A stretch of 37,595 nucleotides of DNA from JAWPMV01 sp038527215 (GTDB lineage Bacteria; Bacteroidota; Bacteroidia; J057), in NCBI GenBank assembly GCA_038527215.1, contig JBCBGC010000079.1, forward strand, positions 1 through 37,595, given 5' to 3'. The translations under genes were made by a program, and so were the position numbers. Shown here piece by piece: positions 17,035-25,637 of the stretch (position 1 is the stretch's first letter; each line of letters starts with the position of its first letter). The notes under the pieces are model-generated. The model was not told the DNA's origin. It worked only from the letters and a program-made list of their open reading frames with translations, and made no database searches.

Positions 17035-17499
17035 ATGGCTACTTCACTTCCTCTTCATCGAACCGACTGGACTCGGGTTCACAAGCTGAATGGCCCCGAT
17101 TCAGCCGTTGCGGATATTAGCCAATTCTGGAAGCGGACGGCTTCATTGGTCATCCTGGGAGATTTTGTGCACTCTCCCGTGCTGGTAAAATCTGCCAATC
17201 GACTGTGTCTGAATGGACCAGAATTCCAACGGGTGTTATGGGTAAAAGATGAATCCCTGATGAACGCCATTGTTCCGGGTTGCCAAGCCCTGATTGAGGC
17301 TTTCCAGCCGGGCATGACCCTGGACAAAGTGCAGGCTTTTTCGGTAAATCCACAGGATGGCTCTGCGGTATTTTTAATCGAAAAACAACCTGCCAATCCC
17401 AATGAACGCATAAGCACCCCCCGGATGCTCAAGGCCTTTAATGCGGTTCTCCAATTGTTACCGCCCGATTGGCAACCCCCAGTTACTTCACTTAGCTAA
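17035..17499 (+). CDS. Hypothetical protein
   Basis: A 154-residue soluble protein I do not recognise. There is no signal peptide or membrane helix. It has an alternating alpha/beta pattern, for example TASLVILGDFVHSPVLVKSA (36-55) and VQAFSVNPQDGSAVFLIEK (102-120). It is followed 28 bases later by a 625-residue secreted protein on the same strand, so the two probably share a transcript starting in the gap before 17035. Confidence 0.7.
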   Translation: MATSLPLHRTDWTRVHKLNGPDSAVADISQFWKRTASLVILGDFVHSPVLVKSANRLCLNGPEFQRVLWVKDESLMNAIVPGCQALIEAFQPGMTLDKVQAFSVNPQDGSAVFLIEKQPANPNERISTPRMLKAFNAVLQLLPPDWQPPVTSLS

Positions 17500-17527
17500 G
17501 CCTTTTTTCCTACTTCACCCAAAACTT

Positions 17528-19405
17528 ATGTCTAGCTTGTTAAATCGGGCGTTCGCCATATTGCTCATCCTTCCGCTGAGTATGAGTGTCCTATCAGCTC
17601 AGGTGATTACGCTTCAGGAAGAGGTGCCAGGTAAGAAAAAACCGATCACCATCAGCCCGGAGGGCAGGGCCATTGTAGATGTCAACAGTACCATCCAAAT
17701 CAAACTGGATAGAGCCGAGATTACCAGGGAACTAGCGCAGTTCCAGGGCTTATCACGTACCGATACCCGCTTACAGGAACTGACCCAGTTAAACACCCTG
17801 CTGCGCGCGGAAGCAGATATTCTGAAATTTGTCAATGATACCTTAAGAGCTGGCAATCAGCGTCCCACCCTGGCTACCTACCAACGCCTCGGCTCCCTCT
17901 CCGTGGAGCTACTGGATAAAATAGAACTGGATTCTGCCTTATACGCCGATTTGATTGACATCAATACGGAAATCGCCTGGCTGGAATTCTCAGAGCAAGA
18001 AAATGCTACCTATGTAGAATTTGTGTTGCAATGGCTGGAAGATCGGGCCGGAGCCTTGCGGGAACAGATCCGGCTGGAACTAGGGGTGGGAGAATCCCTG
18101 GATTCAAGCTTGACCGCTTACTTTCGGCTCGGCGCTTTCATCAAAGACAAACAAGGAGGCCGTCCGGTTCCTATTGAGAATTTTTCTACGGCGGAACAAA
18201 ATACTGACCCTCAACTGATCTCCACCGTGGGGGCTGCCTTATCGGAAAAAGAGAAAGATGCCATCTCTGAAACCTTATCCATCAACCAGGAAATGAAAGT
18301 CTCCGTAGGGGAAAGTTTTCGCAATATGAAGCAGCTTATCGGGCAAAAAGCGAGAAACCTTTTTGCTTCCCGGGAGGCCTATGACAGCTTGAACACCCGC
18401 TTTACAGGAACCCTCTCTACGATTCAGGCTGACACGACCAAAGCCCCTGCCACAGAAGTGCTGAAAAGTAATCAGGTTCGCCTAAGCCAGGTGTTAAAAC
18501 TCTACGGATTGGTTTCCGAGAACTTTTCTGAGTTGGCCAGTAGCTTTAGTGCCGCGAATTTTCAGGGGAAAGGCCTGGATAAGCTGCTCAACCAAGTAGA
18601 GGAAGTCATTGTAAGTAGTTTTCAGGTTTTCAAATCCGATGTAGACCAGTTTGCGGGTAGCCAACCTGAAGAAGCGGGCTTAAAGGAATTGAGATTGGTG
18701 GAGGAAGAGTACGAAACCTACCAGAATCAGGCCAGGGAAGACGTAGCTGGCATCCGAAAGTTCATGGCTTCCATCCGTCGCTTTCTCAATCCTTTTCGCA
18801 AGGCCTACCTGGAAAACGAGGATTTTGGAGAAGATGTAAAAAGGTTTACGGTGGGCAGCCGCTTACCGCCCTTCGGCTATATTGATTTGAAATATCTCTA
18901 TGGACGAAAAGCAGGAGACGAAATCCTGATCAAGGCGGTCATTGAAAGAGGCGTAGATCGGGATGATCCCAATTTCGAAGAAATGGAGCTGTACCGCAGA
19001 CAAGTGGAAATAGCCAAAGTTGCCCCGCATATCAAGATGAGCGGTTCGGTCCTCCTGGCCAATCCCTACGACCGGGCAGATAATGCCATGGTGAAGCTGG
19101 AAAATACCTACCAGTTTGCGCCGGCTTACGGGATCATACTTAAGACGGGCTCGCGAAAAAGTAAATTTTATAATGACTTCATCAGCCTGGGATTGGGACT
19201 AGTCTTTTCCTCCCCGGATTTCAACCTGGACGGCACCCCTGAATTTGGGGCTGGATTGACCATCACGGCCTTCCGGGATATTTTCTCCGTAGGCTGGAGC
19301 TGGAATTTTGGCCTGGATGAGCCTTACGCCTTCCTGGGCTTTAATATCCCCTTTAGTGTGGGAGGACTGCCCACCCAGAATAGTGCCGGCGACCCCATCC
19401 GCTAA
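17528..19405 (+). CDS. Exported protein of unknown function, helical with C-terminal beta-rich region
   Basis: A 625-residue protein with a clear signal peptide (MSSLLNRAFAILLILPLSMS, cleavage after VLSAQ or nearby). Residues ~60-440 are rich in charged, heptad-like helices. The last ~150 residues (from LPPFGYIDLKYLYGRK) turn beta-rich and end in short amphipathic strands (YGIILKTGSR, ISLGLGLVFSS, GAGLTITAF, WNFGLDEPYAFLGFNIPFSV) that look like the closing hairpins of an outer membrane beta-barrel. I know no family for it. The start at 17528 was chosen because it begins the signal peptide; the longer frame from 17441 would overlap the previous gene. The operon partner is the 154-residue hypothetical. 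It ends four bases into the 3' end of the convergent GH3 gene. Confidence 0.75.
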   Translation: MSSLLNRAFAILLILPLSMSVLSAQVITLQEEVPGKKKPITISPEGRAIVDVNSTIQIKLDRAEITRELAQFQGLSRTDTRLQELTQLNTLLRAEADILKFVNDTLRAGNQRPTLATYQRLGSLSVELLDKIELDSALYADLIDINTEIAWLEFSEQENATYVEFVLQWLEDRAGALREQIRLELGVGESLDSSLTAYFRLGAFIKDKQGGRPVPIENFSTAEQNTDPQLISTVGAALSEKEKDAISETLSINQEMKVSVGESFRNMKQLIGQKARNLFASREAYDSLNTRFTGTLSTIQADTTKAPATEVLKSNQVRLSQVLKLYGLVSENFSELASSFSAANFQGKGLDKLLNQVEEVIVSSFQVFKSDVDQFAGSQPEEAGLKELRLVEEEYETYQNQAREDVAGIRKFMASIRRFLNPFRKAYLENEDFGEDVKRFTVGSRLPPFGYIDLKYLYGRKAGDEILIKAVIERGVDRDDPNFEEMELYRRQVEIAKVAPHIKMSGSVLLANPYDRADNAMVKLENTYQFAPAYGIILKTGSRKSKFYNDFISLGLGLVFSSPDFNLDGTPEFGAGLTITAFRDIFSVGWSWNFGLDEPYAFLGFNIPFSVGGLPTQNSAGDPIR

Positions 19406-21108
19406 GCCTTCACTTTTACAGGTAGCCGCCCCTTTGCTGTGATCTCTCCTTTCAGTAAGCGGGCGGCTGCTTCGTGCATGAAGGCGCTGTCCTGAAAGGC
19501 GTGGATGACGGTGTGAACCCCCAGGTCCGTTGGCATCAGGTCTCTTACGTAAGGACTGGAAAAAAGCAGCAGGTTTACCTGGGTTCGCTGCGCTAACCAA
19601 CTGATAATTTCTGCGATCTCTGGTGTAAACCCGAATTGATGGCGAGCCTTGATATGTAGGCGGTGGAGGCCGATCCACAGTTGGGGAGAAGCCGCCCATT
19701 GTTGAAGCTGAGCCTCATCTGGGAGCCTCCCTTTTTGAATCTGATAGGTGAAATTCTGAGCAGTTTTTTCCGAAAGAAGTTGTTGCCAAAGCTGTAGTTC
19801 CACCGTGGCTCCGGAAGCAGCGCCCTTATTCAATTGATGGTGGGCCAGTTCCGTCCCTTCAATTGGTGCCGCCAACAGGCTCAGGGTCGCCGCCTGAAGA
19901 TGCATAGCCGGAAGCGAGGAAGGTCCATTTGGAATGCTGATCATCTCCTCTGCCATCCGAGCTCGTAAAGCCTTACTTTCTGCTGTATTCAACTCTTCCA
20001 CCAGGCCCGCTAGCTTTATGGGCGCATATTGGTCCAGGCCGGTCCATTGTTTGAGGGCGAGCAGTTTGCGGCACCGCCGATCAATCTCTTCCTGAGTGAT
20101 CCGCCCTTCCGAAATCGCCTGCTCTATGCTGGTAAGGGCTTTGGCGACATCTACGGTAAACAGCATTACATCATTGCCCGCCAACAAGGCTTCTGCATCC
20201 ACTTCTCCATGGGGAAAGTGATTGGCGGCAGCTTTCATGTCCAGGGCGTCTGTGAAGACCAGACCTTCGAATCCGAGCCTTTTTATCAGGATCTCCGTGG
20301 TAATCCCGGCTGATAGGGTGGCGCCCCGCAAAGGTCGTTCGTCCCAGATGGGAACTTGCAAATGACCAGTCATAACACTGCCCAGTCCTTTTTGAATGAG
20401 TTTGCGGTAAGGCACCAGTTCCACGGCTTCCATGCGGGCTTCGTCATGGGGCAGGGTAGGTAGGTCAAAATGCGAATCCAGGTCCGTATCTCCGTGGCCG
20501 GGAAAGTGTTTGGCCACTGCCAGGACGCCGCCGTCCTGCATGCCTGCCATATAGGCATAGGCCCTTTTGCTGACTTCCTCCGGATCTGACCCAAAAGCCC
20601 GGAACCCGATGACCGGGTTTTTCGCCTCGGTGTTGATATCTACCACCGGCGCGAAGTTGACCTGTAAGCCCAAGCGTCGGCACTGCTGGGCCATTTGTTG
20701 GCCCATGGCATAGATCAAAGACAGGTCATCCAGCGCCCCCATGCTCATTTGATAAGGGTATTGGATGGTATCATCCAGGCGCATGGCCAGCCCCCATTCT
20801 GCATCAATAGAGATCAGCATGGGCACCTTGCTGGCGGCCTGATACGCATTGGTCATCCGAGCCTGGGATAAGGGGTCTCCCTGGAAGAAGATCACCCCAC
20901 CGATGCCATATTGGTCAATGAGCCTTAAGCGATCTTGCAGATGCTCCTCTCCCCGGTTGGACCAACTGGCCACATGGATCAGTTGGGCAATGCGCTCACG
21001 AGGAGCCAGGAGATTCATTTGTTCGTTTACCCAGTCGCTGTGCAGGAAATCGAGAAAAGCAGGTTTTTTATCGGGAGCAGCATATAGGTCCCAGGGCGTA
21101 TCAGGCAT
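19402..21108 (-). CDS. Glycoside hydrolase family 3, beta-N-acetylhexosaminidase (NagZ-like)
   Basis: A 568-residue GH3 enzyme. The loop KHFPGHGDTDLDSH (residues 200-213) carries the Asp-His dyad that distinguishes NagZ-type beta-N-acetylglucosaminidases, and VFTDALDM contains the nucleophile (about Asp287). Beyond the catalytic TIM barrel (to ~350) is a ~200-residue alpha/beta domain as in two-domain relatives. There is no signal peptide, so it should act in the cytoplasm on imported GlcNAc-containing sugars such as GlcNAc-anhydroMurNAc peptides. Its start overlaps the end of the AmpG-like transporter by eight bases, which ties the two together as an import-and-cleave unit. The ATG at 21126 is an alternative start. 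Confidence 0.88.
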   Translation of the reverse strand: MPDTPWDLYAAPDKKPAFLDFLHSDWVNEQMNLLAPRERIAQLIHVASWSNRGEEHLQDRLRLIDQYGIGGVIFFQGDPLSQARMTNAYQAASKVPMLISIDAEWGLAMRLDDTIQYPYQMSMGALDDLSLIYAMGQQMAQQCRRLGLQVNFAPVVDINTEAKNPVIGFRAFGSDPEEVSKRAYAYMAGMQDGGVLAVAKHFPGHGDTDLDSHFDLPTLPHDEARMEAVELVPYRKLIQKGLGSVMTGHLQVPIWDERPLRGATLSAGITTEILIKRLGFEGLVFTDALDMKAAANHFPHGEVDAEALLAGNDVMLFTVDVAKALTSIEQAISEGRITQEEIDRRCRKLLALKQWTGLDQYAPIKLAGLVEELNTAESKALRARMAEEMISIPNGPSSLPAMHLQAATLSLLAAPIEGTELAHHQLNKGAASGATVELQLWQQLLSEKTAQNFTYQIQKGRLPDEAQLQQWAASPQLWIGLHRLHIKARHQFGFTPEIAEIISWLAQRTQVNLLLFSSPYVRDLMPTDLGVHTVIHAFQDSAFMHEAAARLLKGEITAKGRLPVKVKA

Positions 21109-22972
21109 CGGATTTTTTCTTACCAAAGTCGTCGTCTAGCGGAATAAAATAGGTGATGATAAAGGCTGGAATGGTGGCGATCAGTACCCAAATAAAGAAA
21201 TGCTGATAGCCAATGGCTTCCTGTAACCAGCCACTGATCATGCCCGGAATCATCATGCCCAGGGCCATGAAGCCAGTTCCCATGGCAAAGTGAGCGGTTT
21301 TGTGATTGCCTTCTGCCACATAGATCAGGTACATCATGAAGGCCGTAAAGCCAAAGCCATAGCCAAATTGCTCTACCCCTACGCAGGCGCTGATGGTGGC
21401 ATAAGAGTCCGGGGTAAAATAGGCCAGGAAGATATATACGGCATTGGGCAGGTTAATGGCTAATACCATCCACCAAAGCCAGGTCTTAAGGCCATGACGG
21501 GAAACCAGGTAGCCACCCAGGATACCGCCCGCCGTAAGCGAAAGCAGGCCGATGGTTCCATAAATAAAGCCTACCTCACCCGTCGTCAGGCCTAAGCCGC
21601 CCAACTGGGTATTGTCCAGCAGGAAAGGCGCCGCTAGCTTGACCAATTGAGATTCTCCCAGTCGATAAAGGAGCAAGAAAGCGATGATGAGGCCAATATC
21701 TGGTTTCTGGAAAAAACTGCGGAAAGTTTCCCCAAAGGCTTTGAGCACCCCTTCTCCCTCGGAAGCCGGCTTATCTCCGGGAGGGCGAGGCAAGGCAAAG
21801 CGGTGGAAGAGGCCCAGGGCGGCCATGATGGCCGCCAGAACCAGGAAGGTAATGCTCCAGGCCAGGGTAAAGTTGCCGCTCACCGCCTTGAAGGTAGCCG
21901 AACTGGCTTCTGACAGTTTAGGGTCGAGTTGTACCACGACCAGGGCAGGTTGTTCCCAATTCTGTCCGGTAAATTCGAAACGACTGGCCCCTTTGAGCGA
22001 GAAGTTTTTATCGCCGGATTCCCAATCAACATTGAGGACCAGGCTTTGGTCTTCCTCAGGGGCCTGGGAAAGGCGAAACGCCAGCAGCCCTACTCTTCCG
22101 GCCGTTTGGCTCACGGCTACCGGTTCCGGCCCAAAATGCTCTTTGAGCCAACTTCCCAGCGGCGTACTAATGGTCCGACTCCACCAGGATGGTCCCACGG
22201 GATCTCCAGCCTCATTGGTAGGCTGAGCCGAAGCATAGAAGCCGTGGCGCTGGTTCCAGGCATCAGCAAAAGTCTTGAGGGAATCGGCTTCCTGCGGAGA
22301 CATGTTCTGGGTAGAAAGGTTCATTTCCTCTGGCTGAACAAAAATCCCGCTTACGCCTTCCGGTGCCTGATAAAGGGTATCTGGAAACCAGACTTGTTCG
22401 GTCGCGGCGGTAGGACTGGCCTGGACCGTAACGGTTACCGGAGGCAAGCCGGTGTTGGCTTCCAACATACCTGCAAAGATCACGATCAGACCTTGCCCGG
22501 TGAGCATGGCTACGCGATAAAAGGTAGAGCGGATGCCTACGAAAAAAGCCTGCTGGTCCTCCCGGAGAGGAATCATGTAGAAGCCATCCGCCGCAATATC
22601 ATGGGTCGCAGAACTAAAGGCCATGAGCCAGAAAAAAGCCATGGTCCACTGGAAAAAACTATCCAGAGGGATGGTAAAGGCAATGCCGGCCAGACCCCCT
22701 CCAATCAACAACTGCATGATGACAATCCACCAGCGCTTGGTGCGAAACATGTCGACAAAAGGACTCCAAAAAGGCTTAATTACCCAGGGGAGATACAGCC
22801 AGGAGGTATAAAGGGCCACTTCCGTATTAGAAATGCCCAGGCGCTTGTACATGATGACCGAGAGCGTCATAACCAGCACATAGGGCAATCCTTCCGCAAA
22901 GTACAAGGTAGGAATCCAGGCCCAGGGATTGCGCTTTCCGGAGGCTGGGGTAGAAGTAGGTTGATCTGACAT
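21101..22972 (-). CDS. AmpG-like MFS transporter with periplasmic insertion
   Basis: A 623-residue inner membrane carrier. The first segment (YFAEGLPYVLVMTLSVIMYK, then LYLPWVIKPFWSPFVD) resembles AmpG, the muropeptide permease. Helices 1-5 lie before residue ~171 and the rest from ~367 onward. Between helices 5 and 6 is an insertion of about 195 residues (172-366), hydrophilic and beta-rich. With a cytoplasmic N-terminus this loop faces the periplasm. Standard AmpG proteins lack it. I infer uptake of anhydro-muropeptides or another amino-sugar oligomer, with cleavage by the overlapping NagZ-like gene. A promoter with a TTTG-N19-TATTTTTA arrangement lies just upstream. Confidence 0.82.
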   Translation of the reverse strand: MSDQPTSTPASGKRNPWAWIPTLYFAEGLPYVLVMTLSVIMYKRLGISNTEVALYTSWLYLPWVIKPFWSPFVDMFRTKRWWIVIMQLLIGGGLAGIAFTIPLDSFFQWTMAFFWLMAFSSATHDIAADGFYMIPLREDQQAFFVGIRSTFYRVAMLTGQGLIVIFAGMLEANTGLPPVTVTVQASPTAATEQVWFPDTLYQAPEGVSGIFVQPEEMNLSTQNMSPQEADSLKTFADAWNQRHGFYASAQPTNEAGDPVGPSWWSRTISTPLGSWLKEHFGPEPVAVSQTAGRVGLLAFRLSQAPEEDQSLVLNVDWESGDKNFSLKGASRFEFTGQNWEQPALVVVQLDPKLSEASSATFKAVSGNFTLAWSITFLVLAAIMAALGLFHRFALPRPPGDKPASEGEGVLKAFGETFRSFFQKPDIGLIIAFLLLYRLGESQLVKLAAPFLLDNTQLGGLGLTTGEVGFIYGTIGLLSLTAGGILGGYLVSRHGLKTWLWWMVLAINLPNAVYIFLAYFTPDSYATISACVGVEQFGYGFGFTAFMMYLIYVAEGNHKTAHFAMGTGFMALGMMIPGMISGWLQEAIGYQHFFIWVLIATIPAFIITYFIPLDDDFGKKKSDA

Positions 22973-23013
22973 AGTGAAGCAGGCAAAAGCGATAAGGTTC
23001 GTTTAGGCCGGGA

Positions 23014-23044
23014 TAAAAATAACCTTCTGCGTATATTACACAAA
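23014..23044 (-). promoter_or_regulatory. Bacteroidota-type promoter for AmpG/NagZ operon
   Basis: On the minus strand TTTG (complement of 23041-23044) is followed after 19 bases by TATTTTTA (complement of 23014-23021), seven of eight matches to TAnnTTTG. The start codon at 22972 lies 41 bases on. The -33 box overlaps the first base of the divergent DUF3052 start codon. Confidence 0.55.
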
Positions 23045-23457
23045 TGTCAGGATATTCGGGAACTCCCCTCTTGAAAAAGCTCGGCATCAAGCCCGAGATG
23101 CGCCTCTGGACTTTTGAGGCTCCGCCTTACTATGCAGAAATCCTGGGACCGCTACCGGAAGGCGCCCACTTCGTCCAGGAACCGGGAGAACAAGACTGCG
23201 ATTTTGTCCATGTATTTGTCAAGGAAAAAAGCCTGTTGCTGGAAATCCTGCCCCTCGCCAGGCAAGCGATCCATCACAAGGGCATGGTGTGGATTTCCTG
23301 GCCTAAGAAAGCTTCCAAAGTCCCGACAGACCTGGACGGGGGCATCATTCGGGAAACGGGCCTGGCTGGCGGATTGGTTGATGTGAAGGTATGTGCCGTG
23401 GATGAAGTTTGGTCCGGTCATAAATTTGTGTACCGGCTGAAAGATCGAAAAGCTTGA
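23044..23457 (+). CDS. DUF3052 family protein
   Basis: A 137-residue soluble protein matching DUF3052. The opening SGYSGTPLLKKLGIKPEMRL is the family signature, followed by a CDFVHVFVKEKSLL strand-helix, an MVWISWPKKASKVPTDL segment and the VCAVDEVWSGHKFVYR ending. Function is unknown; members are small and often lie near unrelated genes. It diverges from the AmpG-like gene, with starts 71 bases apart. Confidence 0.88.
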   Translation: MSGYSGTPLLKKLGIKPEMRLWTFEAPPYYAEILGPLPEGAHFVQEPGEQDCDFVHVFVKEKSLLLEILPLARQAIHHKGMVWISWPKKASKVPTDLDGGIIRETGLAGGLVDVKVCAVDEVWSGHKFVYRLKDRKA

Positions 23458-23607
23458 CCATCAGATATTTCGTCTGGGAAATCTATTCCTGTTTCAAAAT
23501 TTTTTCGTGGAAGCTGGTAGGCCCCCGCCGCTTTTAGGACAATAAAAGGTAACAACTACGCAATCCTCCTGCTATACACATCTATCGGCTACATTAGCCT
23601 GTGACTT

Positions 23608-23643
23608 CCTTCCAAAAGGGGATAAGGATACCTTTTGGGAAGG
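23608..23643. promoter_or_regulatory. Imperfect palindrome upstream of AraC-fusion gene
   Basis: CCTTCCAAAAGG (23608-23619) and CCTTTTGGGAAGG (23631-23643) pair over 12 bases with one extra G, separated by 11 bases. It is centred about 73 bases upstream of the start at 23699. It could be a dimer-binding site for the encoded AraC-type HTH, or a hairpin ending the DUF3052 transcript, though no T-run follows. Confidence 0.45.
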
Positions 23644-23698
23644 GGAATACACACTCATAAGCCCTTAGGCTGCCCCGTTTAAACACGAACCAAACTGC

Positions 23699-25360
23699 AT
23701 GAAGCCACAAACTCAGTATACCAAGAGTGGACGCATCAACATCGCTTATCAGGTCTTTGGCTCAGGCCCCGTAGATCTGGTCTATATTCCGGGTTGGGTT
23801 TCCAACATTGATTGGATGTGGGCTTGTCCTGAATTGGTGGCGTTTTTTGAGGAGTTGGGCAAGGTGGCCCGGGTCATTTTATTTGACAAAAGAGGGACGG
23901 GTTTGTCGGACCGTATTGTGGAATTGTCCACTGTCGAAGAAAGGATGGATGACATCCGGGCCGTCATGGATGCGGTGGGTTCAGAAAAAGCCGTGCTTTT
24001 TGGGCATTCGGAAGGCGGTTCTGTTTCCGCCCTTTTTGCCGCCACCTATCCCAATCGGACCCAGGCCCTCATTGCCTTTGGTATTTTTGCTAAACGCAGA
24101 TACTCGCCGGACTATCCCTGGGCCCCAACCGATGAAGAGCGTCAGGTCGTGTATGATATGATCGAGCATAGTTGGGGGAGTGGGGACATGAACCTGGCTT
24201 CTCTGGCTCCTTCCAAGGCGGATGATCCGGTCTTTATGGATTGGCTGGCCAATTATTTCCGTTCGGGAGCCAGTCCCAGTGCCGCCATGGTGCTGACCAA
24301 GATGAACACGGACGTAGATGTCATAGACATTTTAGGCTCCATCAAAGTACCTACTTTGATCATGCAACGCACCCACGATATCGATGTGAAAATTGAGGAA
24401 GGGAGGTTCATTGCGGAACGGATCAAAGGGGCGAGGTTCATAGAGATGGATGGCAATGATCATCTTTTCTGGGCTGGCAATGCCGCTGAAGTATGGGAAG
24501 AAATTCAGGCCTTTCTGAAGGAGATAAAACCCATCCGACACTATGGAGAAAGGCTCTTTACCTTTCTGAGCGGGCGGGTACCCTTAGCAGATCAGGGAGA
24601 GGCTTTGCCCAAAAATTTGATCGGTCGCTCTGTGGCCCAATTCCGGGGAAATATTGTCCGATATACCGCCACAGGCTTCATTGCTGCTTTCGAAGGGCCG
24701 AGCAAAGCCGTGCATTGTAGCCTGGCGCTGGCCACAGCCCTACAGGAGGCGCAAGCCAAGCTAGTTTTTGGAATCCATATTAAAGAAGCCAGGGTGGAAG
24801 AATTGGCCAGACCCAGCCAGGAAACCGCTACTTTCTGGGGGGATTCCCTGTTGATGGCCAGGCCTTGGGAGGTATTGGTTACGCCTTCTGTCAAAAACTT
24901 ATTATCTGGCGCAGGGCTTGATTTTCGGCCTTATGCCTCGCCTGCTATCGCAAGAAGAGAGGAGAAAGAATTGTACCTGGTTTCCGATCCCTCCCTTTCC
25001 CCTGAACAAGCCCAGTCTCTCCAACCTGAGCCCTTACTCAAGAATGACTCCTTCCTGGAAAATGTACTGCAGTGTATCGACCGGCATCTGGGGGACGAAC
25101 AATTTGGCATTGAGGTCATCTGCAATGAGGTTGGGATCAGTGAGCGGCAACTGCAGCGCAAGCTCAAAGCCATTACCAATAAATCTCCCAATCAATTGAT
25201 TTCCTCCGTTCGGCTTCATCGGGCAAAAGAACTGATGATGAAACGAGAACACAATATCGCCGAAGTTTCCTTCCAAACGGGTTTTGCCAGCCCCTCCTAT
25301 TTTTCCCAATGCTTCAAAAAAGAGTTTGGACTTAGTCCTTCAGCCTTTCTGATGCGATAA
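23699..25360 (+). CDS. Alpha/beta-hydrolase, degenerate cyclase, AraC-HTH fusion regulator
   Basis: A 553-residue three-part protein. Residues 1-~275 are an alpha/beta-hydrolase with nucleophile elbow GHSEGG (Ser104), acid at Asp227 or Asp229 (THDID) and His255 (GNDHLFW), so the catalytic triad looks intact. Residues ~285-430 match the class III nucleotide cyclase module that often follows such hydrolases (TGFIAAFEGPSKAVHCSLAL; EVLVTPSVKNLLSGAGLDF). However, the metal-binding FTDIV motif is replaced by FTFLS, the second GDG by TATG, and the first half is shortened, so it should not make cAMP. Residues ~455-553 are an AraC-type double helix-turn-helix (VGISERQLQRKL; VSFQTGFASPSYFSQCFKKE). I infer a cytoplasmic regulator that senses a small molecule through its hydrolase pocket. 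It stands alone, with a palindrome upstream. Confidence 0.85.
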   Translation: MKPQTQYTKSGRINIAYQVFGSGPVDLVYIPGWVSNIDWMWACPELVAFFEELGKVARVILFDKRGTGLSDRIVELSTVEERMDDIRAVMDAVGSEKAVLFGHSEGGSVSALFAATYPNRTQALIAFGIFAKRRYSPDYPWAPTDEERQVVYDMIEHSWGSGDMNLASLAPSKADDPVFMDWLANYFRSGASPSAAMVLTKMNTDVDVIDILGSIKVPTLIMQRTHDIDVKIEEGRFIAERIKGARFIEMDGNDHLFWAGNAAEVWEEIQAFLKEIKPIRHYGERLFTFLSGRVPLADQGEALPKNLIGRSVAQFRGNIVRYTATGFIAAFEGPSKAVHCSLALATALQEAQAKLVFGIHIKEARVEELARPSQETATFWGDSLLMARPWEVLVTPSVKNLLSGAGLDFRPYASPAIARREEKELYLVSDPSLSPEQAQSLQPEPLLKNDSFLENVLQCIDRHLGDEQFGIEVICNEVGISERQLQRKLKAITNKSPNQLISSVRLHRAKELMMKREHNIAEVSFQTGFASPSYFSQCFKKEFGLSPSAFLMR

Positions 25361-25637
25361 GATATGCGACATGTCGGAATAATGATATTGATCCGACTAT
25401 CCCCTCAACAGTTGGCGGAAATATGATGATGATTGCCGGAATTCCAATAGCCTGACTTCCATTTTTCTCCCGACCTTTATATCATCAAAGAAAGCTGTCT
25501 GAAGCCTTAAAAGAATTTAGCTAACGCTCATATCTGAGGAGCCTGGCCAAGACTTTTTATGCTTGTTTTCTTTCTTTTGTAACAAACATAACATCACACC
25601 GTGCGCAAGATTTTTTGCTTACCAACACCTTCAAGTC
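25361..25637. other. Intergenic stretch without recognisable gene
   Basis: No convincing coding frame on either strand. A weak inverted repeat GTCGGA/TCCGAC (25373-25378 with 25392-25397) follows the AraC-fusion stop but lacks a T-run, so it is a poor terminator. I see nothing else nameable until the hairpin cluster at 25638. Confidence 0.5.

Noticed and set aside
17441..17527. Extended start for the exported protein at 17528
   Set aside because: The extra residues overlap the preceding gene and push the signal peptide inward; the ATG at 17528 opens a normal signal peptide.
23699..25360. Active adenylate cyclase
   Set aside because: The metal-binding aspartate motifs are substituted and the first part of the domain is shortened, so catalysis is not expected.
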